Source: Bradyrhizobium sp. SZCCHNS1050 (GTDB taxonomy: Bacteria; Pseudomonadota; Alphaproteobacteria; Rhizobiales; Xanthobacteraceae). Taken from it: a DNA stretch of 64,000 bases. Both the position numbers and the translations under genes were made by a program. The stretch is from NCBI RefSeq assembly GCF_032484785.1, contig NZ_JAUETR010000001.1, positions 3,475,501 through 3,539,500 of the forward strand, written 5' to 3'. Of this stretch, positions 38,572 through 47,821 are shown piece after piece (within the stretch, counting starts at the first letter, position 1; each line of letters opens with the position of its first letter). A model generated the notes under the pieces. That model ran no database searches, was not told the origin of the DNA, and was given only the letters and a program-made list of their open reading frames with translations.

Positions 38572-39543
38572 CTAGGCCGCTCCTATGAGAATTCCGACGC
38601 CGAGCACGATGATGCCGCCGAGCACGATCTGGAACACCGCCTGCAGGAACGGCGTGTCCATGTAGCGCGCGCGGATGTAGGCGATCGCCCACAGCTCGAA
38701 GAACACGACGAGGCTCGCGATCGCGGTCGCGATCCAGAACGCGTTGGTCCAGGAGTCCGGGACGAGATAGGGCATCGTGTGCCCCAGTCCGCCGAGCGTC
38801 GTCATCGCGCCGCACACGGCGCCGCGCAGCCACGGCGAGCCGCGGCCCGTCAGCGAGCCGTCGTCGGACAGCGCCTCGGCAAAGCCCATGCTGATGCCGG
38901 CGCCGATCGAGGCGGCAAGGCCCACCAGGAAGGTCTGGAAGTTCTGATGCGTGGCGAAGGCGGCGGCGAACAGCGGCGCCAGCGTCGAGACCGAGCCGTC
39001 CATCAGGCCGGCGAGACCGGGCTGGACATATTGCAGCACGAACACGCGCCGCCGCGTCTCGTCCTCCTTGTGCCGGACGTCCGGACTGAGGATCTTGTCG
39101 GTCAGTTTCGCCGCCACCTTCTCGTGGCCCTTCTCGGCCTCGGCGAGATCGCCGAGCAGCCGGCGCACGCCGACGTCCTTGGCCTGCTCGGCCGCCTTGG
39201 CGTAGAAGCGCTCGGCCTCGAACTCCATCGTGCCGACCTCGCGGCGGATGGCGTCGAGCGACAGGTTCTTGGTCAGCCAGATCGGCCGGCGCTGCATGAA
39301 GCCCTTGACGTTCTCGCGCCGGATCGGCGGCAGGTTCTTGCCGAAGCGCTCCTCATAGAGTTCGAGCAGCATGTGGCGGTGGCCCTTCTCCTCCTCGGCC
39401 ATCTGCTCGAACAGCTTGGCTGAATCCGGATAACGTTCCGCCAGATCCTCCGCGAAGCTCATATAGATACGGCCGTCTTCCTCTTCGGCCGAGATCGCGA
39501 TTGCCAGGATCTCGCGCTCGGTGAGGTCGGCGAAGTTCTTCAT
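38572..39543 (-). CDS. mbfA: Membrane-bound ferritin MbfA (ferritin-like plus VIT1-type exporter)
   Basis: The 323-residue fusion has an N-terminal ferritin-like/rubrerythrin domain (residues 1-145) with ExxH iron ligands E52/H55 and E137/H140, plus acidic residues near E20 and E107. The C-terminal half is a membrane domain of the VIT1/CCC1 type ([43 protein letters not shown]). MbfA of Bradyrhizobium and Agrobacterium exports iron and protects against iron and peroxide stress. A perfect ICE palindrome lies 40 bases upstream of the ATG, indicating control by Irr. The start at 39543 gives the conserved N-terminus [14 protein letters not shown]. Confidence 0.95.
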   Translation of the reverse strand: MKNFADLTEREILAIAISAEEEDGRIYMSFAEDLAERYPDSAKLFEQMAEEEKGHRHMLLELYEERFGKNLPPIRRENVKGFMQRRPIWLTKNLSLDAIRREVGTMEFEAERFYAKAAEQAKDVGVRRLLGDLAEAEKGHEKVAAKLTDKILSPDVRHKEDETRRRVFVLQYVQPGLAGLMDGSVSTLAPLFAAAFATHQNFQTFLVGLAASIGAGISMGFAEALSDDGSLTGRGSPWLRGAVCGAMTTLGGLGHTMPYLVPDSWTNAFWIATAIASLVVFFELWAIAYIRARYMDTPFLQAVFQIVLGGIIVLGVGILIGAA

Positions 39544-39582
39544 TCCAAGGTCCCCGGATCTCTCGCTCTCAACATTCGAGTG

Positions 39583-39599
39583 TTTAGAACGTTTCTAAA
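39583..39599. promoter_or_regulatory. Iron control element (ICE), probable Irr binding site for mbfA
   Basis: The palindrome TTTAGAACGTTTCTAAA has perfect seven-base arms with a three-base centre. It matches the ICE-type motif recognised by Irr in rhizobia, where Irr represses mbfA under low iron. It lies 40 bases before the mbfA start and 147 bases before the divergent DUF6065-like gene. Confidence 0.85.
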
Positions 39600-39745
39600 G
39601 TCTATATGGATTTGCCGCACCGCGGTCAAACTCCGGCCGCTGATTGGTCGCGAAACCCTTTGGTGACAGCGCATTCAAGCTCCAGTCATGGAACTGCGAG
39701 GATAGTCCGTCGTTCGCGTTCCGCTCAGCCACCTAAGGAGTTCTC

Positions 39746-40468
39746 ATGGATAGCGTCAAATATCGGCTCAACGATCCAGGGTTGGCGCCGCGCCGCACCC
39801 GGATGGATATCCCGGGCTGGGCAGGCGAACGCCAGCCACGAGCGAATGGCTCGCATGAGCAGGTCTGGCATTGCGTACCATTCTCGGAAGGTGCGCAATA
39901 TGGCATCGAGCTATTTTATCCGTACGACTTCGAGCTGCACGTCACCACGCGCGACGGCAAGCTGGAGCTGTCCGGCGACTGGGGCGAGCCGCCGAGCCCG
40001 AGCCTGCAATGGCCGCCGTTCCGCAATTTTGGCGATGCCTTCTACACCTACCAGATCCTGCTCGATCTCAAGGTGCCCAACGGCTTCGCGATCCGGACCG
40101 AGCCGCATCCGCGCTTCTATACCGACCGCAGCGATACCTGCCCGATCGCGGTGCCGGCGTTGGTGCGCAATTTCTGGCCGATGCTGTTCTTCTGCGTGTT
40201 CAAGGCGCCCGCGGAAGGGCGGACGCATATCTTCCGTCCGGGCGAGCCGTTCGCTCAGGTGATCGTGATTCCGGAGGAGGCAAACTTCACGGTCGAGCCC
40301 ATGACTCCGGACGAGGCGGCCGAGCGCGAGTTGCAGTCGCGCCGCATCCACGCCAGCCGTCCGGTGCTCGCCAAGGAGACCGAATGGGTGTCGAGCACCG
40401 ACACGGTGTTCGACGGCACCTACCGCCACCTGCATCGCGCGGCGAAGGACAAGGCGCGCAAGTCCTGA
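39746..40468 (+). CDS. Hypothetical protein, DUF6065-like
   Basis: The 240-residue soluble protein has no signal peptide. It starts at ATG 39746 behind AAGGAG with ideal spacing. Conserved-looking segments are QVWHCVPFSEGAQYGIELFYPYDFELHV, PNGFAIRTEPHPRFYTD and VPALVRNFWPMLFFCVFKAP. The order and style fit DUF6065 proteins, for which no function is known. It is divergent from mbfA across the ICE, so a link with iron is possible but untested. Confidence 0.7.
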   Translation: MDSVKYRLNDPGLAPRRTRMDIPGWAGERQPRANGSHEQVWHCVPFSEGAQYGIELFYPYDFELHVTTRDGKLELSGDWGEPPSPSLQWPPFRNFGDAFYTYQILLDLKVPNGFAIRTEPHPRFYTDRSDTCPIAVPALVRNFWPMLFFCVFKAPAEGRTHIFRPGEPFAQVIVIPEEANFTVEPMTPDEAAERELQSRRIHASRPVLAKETEWVSSTDTVFDGTYRHLHRAAKDKARKS

Positions 40469-40494
40469 CGCTTCCGTCTTCCTCAAACGAAAGA

Positions 40495-40516
40495 GCGCCG
40501 ACCTCACGGCCGGCGC
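40495..40516. terminator. Possible bidirectional hairpin between convergent genes
   Basis: Six-base arms GCGCCG and CGGCGC flank a ten-base centre in the 73-base gap between the DUF6065-like gene and the polyhistidine protein gene. On the minus strand the hairpin is followed by a mixed CTCTTTCGTTT stretch, so termination is plausible mainly for the minus-strand gene. Confidence 0.35.
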
Positions 40517-40541
40517 CCCCCGAGCTTTCACCTCTCAACGA

Positions 40542-40928
40542 TCAGTAGCGATCGTAGTACCAGTGGTGATGGTGATGATGGTGGTGGTGATGGTAGTACC
40601 GGCGCGGCACCACATAGACCCGGGGGCCGTAGCCGTACCCATAGCCAGGACCGTAGCCATAGCCGCGCCAGTAGCCATGGTGATGGTGGTGATGATGGTG
40701 GTGGTGATGGTACCACTGCGCCAGCTGCACCTTCGGTTCGGCCTCCGGCGGCGCCTGCTCGTCGAGCGCCTGCAGCACCTTGGCCGCATTCGGGATCGGC
40801 TCGAGCAGGTCGGCGTAGGAGTTGGCCTTCAGCACGTCGCTCGGGGCCGGAGCCGCTGACGCCTGCGCCGTGCCGAGCGCGCCGACAGCGGCGACCGCGC
40901 CCAACAAGCCTGCGATCTTCTTATCCAT
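40542..40928 (-). CDS. Secreted polyhistidine-tract protein
   Basis: The 128-residue product begins with a signal peptide (MDKKIAGLLGAVAAVGALGTAQASA), followed by a short helical segment (DVLKANSYADLLEPIPNAAKVLQALDEQ). The C-terminal half holds a run of 11 His, a Gly/Tyr-rich linker (YWRGYGYGPGYGYGYGPRVYVVP) and a run of 10 His, ending WYYDRY. The His codons alternate CAT and CAC, so this is not simple codon slippage. The start at 40928 follows AGGAG. It likely binds Ni, Zn, Cu or Fe in the periplasm; similar His-rich secreted proteins are seen in Bradyrhizobium. No transporter is adjacent. Confidence 0.8.
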   Translation of the reverse strand: MDKKIAGLLGAVAAVGALGTAQASAAPAPSDVLKANSYADLLEPIPNAAKVLQALDEQAPPEAEPKVQLAQWYHHHHHHHHHHHGYWRGYGYGPGYGYGYGPRVYVVPRRYYHHHHHHHHHHWYYDRY

Positions 40929-41023
40929 AAATCTTCTCCTGATGCGCATTGCCCGGATGCAAAAACGTCAACCCCGAATGTTCGTTCCTCGATTCGCCTA
41001 ATACGTCGGAACGGCGTCCGAAA

Positions 41024-42172
41024 TCAGGCTGTCGATTTGTTCAGGAACGTGAACAGGAGCTCATTGACTCGTTCATGTTGCTCCTGCTGCACCCAATGTC
41101 CGGCGCGATCGATCAGCTCGCACAGGATCATGTTGGTGCACACTCGGGACTGCATCGCTTCGAACACACCGGGCCGTTGGTAGATGCCCCAGTCTTGCAG
41201 GCCGGAGATGAATGCGGACGGAACGTCGATCGTGAGATCCGACCAGGTCTGCAATTCAGCGTCGAATAGACCAGACGTGCCGCAGCGGTACCATTGCAGC
41301 CCGCCCTGGAAGCCGTTTCGTTCATATTCGGCGGTATAGACCGCGAGCTCATGGTCCGGCAGCCAGCGATTCGTCGCGATCGCCGCCGCATCCGGCATCT
41401 CCTCGGCGACGGTCTCGGCCATCGTCTTGTCGAGGTCCATGACGTAGTAGGTCGGTAGCTTGGCGAGTTCGGCCGCGTCCCAGGCCTGCAGAGGAGAAGG
41501 GGCGTTGGCCGCCCAGTCTGCGCTCTTGTGATGGTAATAGGCGCGCAGGAATTCATGCAGCCCCTGCGGGGGATGATGCATGTCCGCATTGGCCTGCCGC
41601 GTCGCGTAGTACCATTGATAGTGCTTGCGCGGACGCGGCAGCGCAGCCAGTTCGCGATGCACGGGATCCTCCTGCGCCGCGAGGGGATGGCTGGCGATGT
41701 CGAACGGTGCTGCGGGTGGCCCCGGGAACGGTGCGCTCATCATCACGACCGATCGAAAGACATCGGGGCGGATCACCGCGCACCACGCCGCGACGGGGCT
41801 GCCGAAGTCGTGGCCGACGACAGACGCGACATGGCGATGGCCGAATGCATAGACCACGCCGAGCGCATCGCGCACCAGATTGGTGAAGCGAAACGGCGCG
41901 AGATCACCGTCATAGTCGGCGCTCCACCCTGTGGTGCGGCCATAGCCGCGCTGGTCCGGCGCCAGCACGTGGTAGCCGGCGGCGGCCAGCGCCGGCATCA
42001 CCTTGCGCCAGCTATAGGCCAGCTCGGGAAAGCCGTGTAGCAGCAGCACACAGGGACGGCCGGGCGTCTCGAAGCCGGCTTCGAGCACGTGCATGCGCAG
42101 GCCGTTGATGCCGTCGACGAAGCGGGACCGGATCGTGGGTGGGAGGGGAAGCGGGGGAAGGGAAGTCGACAT
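41024..42172 (-). CDS. Alpha/beta-hydrolase, epoxide hydrolase-like
   Basis: The 382-residue enzyme has the oxyanion motif LLLHGFPELAYSW, the strand-turn APDQRGYGRTTG and the nucleophile elbow VVGHDFGSPVAAW with Asp122. An Asp nucleophile with HGFPE is typical of soluble epoxide hydrolases and some dehalogenases. The cap domain lies at about 150-290, and the catalytic His is expected near the end (LIDRAGHWVQQEQHERV). It stands between repeats; the physiological substrate is unknown. Confidence 0.9.
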   Translation of the reverse strand: MSTSLPPLPLPPTIRSRFVDGINGLRMHVLEAGFETPGRPCVLLLHGFPELAYSWRKVMPALAAAGYHVLAPDQRGYGRTTGWSADYDGDLAPFRFTNLVRDALGVVYAFGHRHVASVVGHDFGSPVAAWCAVIRPDVFRSVVMMSAPFPGPPAAPFDIASHPLAAQEDPVHRELAALPRPRKHYQWYYATRQANADMHHPPQGLHEFLRAYYHHKSADWAANAPSPLQAWDAAELAKLPTYYVMDLDKTMAETVAEEMPDAAAIATNRWLPDHELAVYTAEYERNGFQGGLQWYRCGTSGLFDAELQTWSDLTIDVPSAFISGLQDWGIYQRPGVFEAMQSRVCTNMILCELIDRAGHWVQQEQHERVNELLFTFLNKSTA

Positions 42173-42185
42173 TCAAACGTCTCCT

Positions 42186-42313
42186 CGTCATGGCCGAGCT
42201 TGACCGGCCTGCGGGGCCGAAGCCCCTTCAGCGCGGCGAAGGCCCGGCCATCCACGTCTTCTCTTGTGCCAGCTTGAAAGACGCCGATGCCCGGCACAAG
42301 GCCGGGCATGACG
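42186..42313. repeat. Palindromic intergenic repeat related to the element at 36286
   Basis: It begins CGTCATGGCCGAGCTTGACC and ends GGCCGGGCATGACGG. The ends are complementary and an inner hairpin pairs GATGCCCGGC with GCCGGGCATGAC. It lies in the 164-base gap between the hydrolase and acyl-CoA ligase genes, upstream of the hydrolase. Confidence 0.65.
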
Positions 42314-42336
42314 GAATTTTGCGGAATGATCGCGTG

Positions 42337-43875
42337 CTAGGCCGCGCCCTTCTTCGGCCAGTAGCGTTCGCGCAGGTGGCGCTTGACCAGCTTGCCGGTC
42401 GGCGTGCGCGGAAGCTCCGGCTCGAAATCGATCGAGCGCGGGCACTTGATCGGCGACAGATGCTGGCGGCAGAACAGGATCAATTGCTCCTCAAACGCCT
42501 TGCCGGCGCGCGCCATGTCGTGCGGCTGCACCACCGCCTTGACCTCCTCGCCCATCTCCTCGTTCGGCACGCCGAACACGGCGACATCGGCGACGTCGGG
42601 ATGCGTGATGAGGACGTCCTCGGTTTCCTGCGGGTAGATGTTCACGCCGCCGGAGATGATCATGTAGGACTTGCGGTCGGTCAGATAGAGGAAGCCGTCG
42701 GCATCGAGATAGCCGACGTCGCCGAGCGTCGACCAGCCCTTGTCGTTGTAGGCCCGCTTCGTCTTCTCCGGATCGTTGTGATAGGAGAACACCGGCGCGT
42801 CGGCGAAATACACCGTGCCGATCTCGCCGGTCGGCAGCTCCTCGTCATTCTCGCCGAGGATCTTGATCTTGCCGACAACGGCGCGCCCTACGCTGCCGCG
42901 GTGCTCGAGCCACTGCTTCGAGGTACACACCGTGACGCCGTTGCCTTCGGAGCCGGCATAATACTCGATCAGGATCGGACCCCACCACTCGATCATCCTG
43001 GCCTTGACGTCGACCGGGCAGGGCGCAGCGGCATGGATCGCGCCCTTCAGGGTCGACACGTCGTAGCGCTTGCGCACGTCCTCCGGCAGTTTCAGCATGC
43101 GCACGAACATGGTCGGCACAAGCTGCGACTGCGTGACCTTGTACTTTTCGACCAGCTTCAGGAAGTCTTCGGCGTCGAAATGCTCCATGATGATCGAGGT
43201 GCCACCGAGCACTGAGACCATCATGTTGAAGCGCAAGGGAGCTGCATGATAGAGCGGCGCCGGCGACAGATAGGTGCTCTCGGCGTTCATGCCGCACATG
43301 TCGGCGCACAGCACGCGCAGGAACTGGTTCGGCTGATCGATCGGATTGCCTTCGAAATCCTTCTTGATGCCCTTCGGCCGTCCGGTGGTGCCCGACGAAT
43401 ACAGCATGTCGTAGCCGGCGACCTGATCGGCGATCGGCGTCTTGGGCTGGGCGCCGGCCTCCTTGTCCCAGGAGCGGAAACCGGGCTCGGGCTCGTCGAC
43501 CATGAAGAACAGCGGGCCGTCCGTGGCGCTCACGAGATCGCGCACCTGCTCGGCGCATTTCGGCGAGGTGATGAAGACCTTGGCGCCGCAATCCCTGATG
43601 ATGTAGGCGATCTCGTCCTTGGTGAGATAGCGGCTGATCGCGGTGTAGTACAGGCCGGAGCGCTGCGCCGCCCAGGCGATTTCCATGAACGCCAGCCGAT
43701 TCTCCATCAGGAAGGCGATATGGTCGCCGGCCTTGAGCCCCAGCGCACGGAATAGATGAGCGCCTTGGTTCGAGAGCTCGTCGAGCTCGCGATAGGTGAT
43801 GGCCTTGCCGGTGCCGGCCATCTGATAGGCGATCTTGTCGGGATGGCTGCGGGCGTGAATGGAGGGGTGGGTCAT
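42337..43875 (-). CDS. Acyl-CoA synthetase (AMP-binding ligase)
   Basis: The 512-residue ANL-family ligase would activate a carboxylic acid to its CoA thioester. The P-loop is MLYSSGTTGRPKGIKKDFEG, the A5 motif YYAGSEGNGVTVC, A7/A8 WSTLGDVGYLDADGFLYLTDRKSYMIISGGVNIYP and the catalytic Lys near LPRTPTGKLVKRHLRERY. The start at ATG 43875 follows GGAG. It lies downstream of the thiolase gene on the same strand, separated by a repeat, in an acyl-CoA catabolic cluster. The chain type (fatty or aromatic) is not clear. Confidence 0.9.
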   Translation of the reverse strand: MTHPSIHARSHPDKIAYQMAGTGKAITYRELDELSNQGAHLFRALGLKAGDHIAFLMENRLAFMEIAWAAQRSGLYYTAISRYLTKDEIAYIIRDCGAKVFITSPKCAEQVRDLVSATDGPLFFMVDEPEPGFRSWDKEAGAQPKTPIADQVAGYDMLYSSGTTGRPKGIKKDFEGNPIDQPNQFLRVLCADMCGMNAESTYLSPAPLYHAAPLRFNMMVSVLGGTSIIMEHFDAEDFLKLVEKYKVTQSQLVPTMFVRMLKLPEDVRKRYDVSTLKGAIHAAAPCPVDVKARMIEWWGPILIEYYAGSEGNGVTVCTSKQWLEHRGSVGRAVVGKIKILGENDEELPTGEIGTVYFADAPVFSYHNDPEKTKRAYNDKGWSTLGDVGYLDADGFLYLTDRKSYMIISGGVNIYPQETEDVLITHPDVADVAVFGVPNEEMGEEVKAVVQPHDMARAGKAFEEQLILFCRQHLSPIKCPRSIDFEPELPRTPTGKLVKRHLRERYWPKKGAA

Positions 43876-43896
43876 GAAAGACTCCGGCGGGAAGGC

Positions 43897-44003
43897 GCGA
43901 GTAACGAATGGCGAGTAGCGAATAGGGAATGGCGAATAGCGGAGCGTCTGGGCGAGCGGAGCGGGATCGCTCTCCCTATTCACCACTCGCCATTCGCTAT
44001 TCG
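43897..44003. repeat. GAGTAGCGAATAGGG-type inverted repeat
   Basis: The left part (about 43897-43942) repeats units such as GCGAGTAGCGAATAGGGAAT and GGCGAATAGC. The right part (43971-44003) carries complementary units CTCCCTATTCACCACTCGCC and ATTCGCTATTCG. The same word set makes the perfect repeat at 45971-46023 two kilobases away. It lies between the ligase and thiolase genes. Confidence 0.75.
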
Positions 44004-44007
44004 TCTC

Positions 44008-45180
<1,173 letters not shown>

Positions 45181-45228
45181 GACGTATCCTCCCTAGACTT
45201 GGTGTTCGTGATTGGCCGCGATTTAAAT

Positions 45229-45240
45229 GCTCGATCGAGC
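45229..45240. promoter_or_regulatory. Candidate TetR operator between thiolase and regulator genes
   Basis: The perfect 12-base palindrome GCTCGATCGAGC lies in the 84-base gap between the divergent thiolase and TetR genes, followed at 45247 by the related sequence CAATCGATCAATT. TetR regulators of acyl-CoA metabolism usually bind such palindromes beside their own gene. It is not tested here. Confidence 0.5.
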
Positions 45241-45264
45241 CTTAGTCAATCGATCAATTAACTC

Positions 45265-45978
45265 TTGAGATCAACTCCGGCTTCGGCTTATCTGCCTCGA
45301 TCAAGCGCGAGACATGTCTTGGGACCTCAGCTTCACAACAGCGTGCCAGAGAAACTTCCCGCGGGGCGGAATGCGACGGCGGAGAAGCTGCTGGACGCCG
45401 CCAGCGAGCTGATGATCGCGAGGTCCTCGATCGAAATCTCGCTCAGCGACATCGCGCAGAAGTCCGGCTCTAATGCAGCGCTGGTGAAATATCATTTCGG
45501 CAACAAGGACGGCCTGCTGCTGGCGCTGCTCGCCCGCGACGCGGCGACCGAGGTGGCCAATCTCGAATATCTCCTGGCGCAGCCGCTGCCGCCGACGGCG
45601 AAGCTGAAGCTGCACATCAGCGGCATCATCCGCGCCTATCACCGGTTTCCCTACATGAACCGGCTGATCCATTATCTGCTGCATGAGAGCAGCGCGGAGG
45701 CGGCCGACGAAGTGTCGAAGTTCTTCGTGGCGCCGCTGCTCGATTTCCATCGCCGGCTCATCGAGGAGGGCGTCGCCAGGGACGAGTTTCGCGCCGTCGA
45801 TCCGGTGCTGTTCTACACCAGCCTGATCGGCGCCTGCGATCACCTGTTCTTCGGCCGCCACGCGATGTCGCGCGCGATCGGCGTCGGCCCGGTCACCGAT
45901 GATGTCTGCCGTCAGTACATCGCCCACATGGAGGCGCTGATCTGCGGTGGAATATTGAAACGGGCGAGTGGCGAATAG
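45265..45978 (+). CDS. TetR-family transcriptional regulator
   Basis: The regulator has an N-terminal helix-turn-helix (AEKLLDAASELMIARSSIEISLSDIAQKSGSNAALVKYHFGNKDGLLLALL) and a ligand-binding domain to the C-terminus. The start is unsure: no ATG exists in frame before the HTH. TTG 45265, TTG 45319 and GTG 45343 are possible, and none has a good ribosome-binding site; the frame given is the longest. Position beside thiolase and 3-hydroxyacyl-CoA dehydrogenase genes suggests it senses an acyl-CoA and controls this cluster. Confidence 0.85.
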   Translation: MRSTPASAYLPRSSARHVLGPQLHNSVPEKLPAGRNATAEKLLDAASELMIARSSIEISLSDIAQKSGSNAALVKYHFGNKDGLLLALLARDAATEVANLEYLLAQPLPPTAKLKLHISGIIRAYHRFPYMNRLIHYLLHESSAEAADEVSKFFVAPLLDFHRRLIEEGVARDEFRAVDPVLFYTSLIGACDHLFFGRHAMSRAIGVGPVTDDVCRQYIAHMEALICGGILKRASGE

Positions 45979-46023
45979 GGAGTAGCGAATGGGGGAAGCC
46001 TCTATTCGCTACTCCCTATTCGC
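45971..46023. repeat. Perfect 20-base inverted repeat at the end of the TetR gene
   Basis: GCGAATAGGGAGTAGCGAAT (45971-45990) and its exact complement (46004-46023) flank 13 bases. The left arm overlaps the last codons and stop of the TetR gene, so the element supplies the final residues (SGE) of the protein. It belongs to the same family as 43897-44003. It could stop transcription between the TetR and dehydrogenase genes, though no T-run follows. Confidence 0.85.
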
Positions 46024-46060
46024 TATTCGCAAGCAAAAACGTCTAGGGAGGAAACCTGAC

Positions 46061-46819
46061 ATGCAGTTGAACAACGTTGCCGTTCTCATCACCGGCGGTG
46101 GCTCGGGTCTCGGCGCAGCTACGGCGCGCGCCATGGCGGCCAAGGGGGCCAAGGTGGCCGTGCTCGATCAGAGCCTGGAAAACGCCGAGAAGATCGCCGC
46201 CGAGATCAAGGGCGTCGCGCTGCATGCCGACGTCACCAATGAGGATCAGGTCAAGGCCGGCCTCGCCAAGGCCGAGGCGGCCCACGGCATCGCCCGCGTG
46301 CTGGTGAACTGCGCCGGCATTGGCGGCTCGCAGCGCATCGTCGGCAAGGACGGCGTCTATCCGCTCGCCAAGTTCGCGCGCATCATCAACGTCAACCTGA
46401 TCGGCACCTTCAACGTGCTGAGGCTGTTTGCCGAGCGCCTCGTCACCGCCGAGCCGGTCGGCGAGGAGCGTGGCGTCATCATCAATACCGCCAGCGTCGC
46501 GGCCTATGAAGGCCAGATCGGCCAGATCGCCTATTCGGCCTCGAAGGGCGGCGTCGTCGGCCTGACCCTGCCCGCTGCGCGCGATCTCGCCAGCCAGAAA
46601 ATCCGCGTCAACACCATCGCGCCCGGCCTGTTCCTGACACCGCTGCTGATGGGACTGAACGAAGAAGCGCGCAAGAGCCTGGGCGCCCAGGTGCCGCATC
46701 CGGCCCGGCTCGGCGACGCCTCCGAGTACGGTAACCTCGCCGTCCACATCGTCGAGAACCCGATGCTGAACGGCGAAACCATCCGCCTCGACGGCGCCAT
46801 CCGCATGGCCCCGCGCTGA
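46061..46819 (+). CDS. 3-hydroxyacyl-CoA dehydrogenase, SDR type (HSD10-like)
   Basis: The 252-residue SDR enzyme has VLITGGGSGLGAATARAMA, NCAGIGGSQRIVGKDG, IINTASVAAYEGQIGQIAYSASKGG (catalytic Ser, Tyr, Lys all present) and IRVNTIAPGLFLTPLL. This layout matches type II 3-hydroxyacyl-CoA dehydrogenases. It oxidises 3-hydroxyacyl-CoA with NAD in beta-oxidation. The start at ATG 46061 is preceded by GGGAGGAAA. The longer frame to 45989 comes from the repeat and is not coding. Confidence 0.92.
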   Translation: MQLNNVAVLITGGGSGLGAATARAMAAKGAKVAVLDQSLENAEKIAAEIKGVALHADVTNEDQVKAGLAKAEAAHGIARVLVNCAGIGGSQRIVGKDGVYPLAKFARIINVNLIGTFNVLRLFAERLVTAEPVGEERGVIINTASVAAYEGQIGQIAYSASKGGVVGLTLPAARDLASQKIRVNTIAPGLFLTPLLMGLNEEARKSLGAQVPHPARLGDASEYGNLAVHIVENPMLNGETIRLDGAIRMAPR

Positions 46820-46830
46820 CGGCAACCTCC

Positions 46831-46955
46831 GCCGTCGTCCCCGCGAATGCGGGGACCCATACTCCGCGGCGTCTGTGATAGGCAGACTGGCAGACGCCGC
46901 ACTCTCACCAATCAAGCCGGTGGCTATGGATCCCGGCGTTCGCCGGGATGACACT
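46831..46955. repeat. Palindromic intergenic element (GTCGTCCCCGCG type)
   Basis: It begins CGTCGTCCCCGCGAATGCGG and ends CGGCGTTCGCCGGGATGACA. Both ends hold small hairpins. It is related to the element at 27012-27172 and lies between the dehydrogenase and enoyl-CoA hydratase genes. Confidence 0.65.
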
Positions 46956-46973
46956 GAGGGTGGAGCGCGCGCC

Positions 46974-47780
46974 ATGTCCCAACCGCTGCTGATCGAACAC
47001 GACAAGGGCGTCGACCGGGTGACGCTCAATCGCCCGGAGAGCCTGAACGCGCTCGACCCGGCGCTGATCGACGCGCTCAACGCTTATTTCGAAAGCCTGC
47101 AGCGCAATCGCACCACGCGAGTCGTCGTGCTCAAGGGCGCCGGCAAGAACTTCTGCGCGGGGCTCGATCTGAAGGCCGCGATGCAGCGGCGCGGCGGCGT
47201 CAATGAGCCGCCCAGCGTGACCGAGTCGCTGGACTCGCAGCGCCGCATCGCCGACATCGTGATGCTGATGCGGCGTTGCCCGCAGCCGATTATTGCGCTG
47301 GTGCAGGGCGCAGCCGCCGGCGGCGGCTTTGCGTTGGCGCTCGCGGCCGATATCCGCATCGCCAGCCGCTCGGCGCGGATGAACTGTGCCTTCATCAAGC
47401 TTGGCTTAGGGGGCTGCGACATCGGCACCAGCTACTTCCTGCCGCGCCTCGTCGGCGTCTCCGTCGCCTCAGAACTGATCCTCACCGGACGCTTCATCGG
47501 CGCCGAGCGCGCGTTGATGGTCGGACTGGTGTCGGAGATCGTCGAGGAGGATATGCTCGAGAGCGCGGCCGCGCCCTTCGTCGATGCGATGATGACGGCC
47601 TCGCCGGTCGGACTTCGACTCTCGAAGGAATGTCTCAACATGAGCGTCGATGCGTCGTCGATCGAAGCCGTCATCGCGATGGAAGATCGCAACCAGGTGC
47701 TGTGCAGCCGCTCGGAGGATTTCAAGGAGGGCATTCAAGCCTTCCTCGAGAAGCGAAAGCCGGTCTATACCAACCGCTAG
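46974..47780 (+). CDS. Enoyl-CoA hydratase/isomerase (crotonase family)
   Basis: The 268-residue crotonase has VDRVTLNRPESLNALDPALIDAL, the oxyanion-hole segment NFCAGLDLKAAM and ALVQGAAAGGGFALALAADIRIAS. The position of the two hydratase acids in the usual family is partly replaced (FIKLGLGGCDIGTSYFLPRL), so isomerase or other crotonase chemistry is possible. The start at ATG 46974 avoids the upstream repeat. It lies between the dehydrogenase and the ligase genes of the same pathway. Confidence 0.9.
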   Translation: MSQPLLIEHDKGVDRVTLNRPESLNALDPALIDALNAYFESLQRNRTTRVVVLKGAGKNFCAGLDLKAAMQRRGGVNEPPSVTESLDSQRRIADIVMLMRRCPQPIIALVQGAAAGGGFALALAADIRIASRSARMNCAFIKLGLGGCDIGTSYFLPRLVGVSVASELILTGRFIGAERALMVGLVSEIVEEDMLESAAAPFVDAMMTASPVGLRLSKECLNMSVDASSIEAVIAMEDRNQVLCSRSEDFKEGIQAFLEKRKPVYTNR

Positions 47781-47821
47781 ATATCAAGATCCGCAAAGGA
47801 CGATATTTCGGGAGACGCAAA

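Noticed and set aside
40563..40859. Plus-strand frame starting MVMVMMVVVM
   Set aside because: It is the antisense reading of the polyhistidine codons and has no independent support.
47276..47821. N-terminal extension of the feruloyl-CoA synthase-like frame
   Set aside because: This part is the out-of-frame shadow of the enoyl-CoA hydratase gene; the ligase has its own ATG and ribosome-binding site at 47822.
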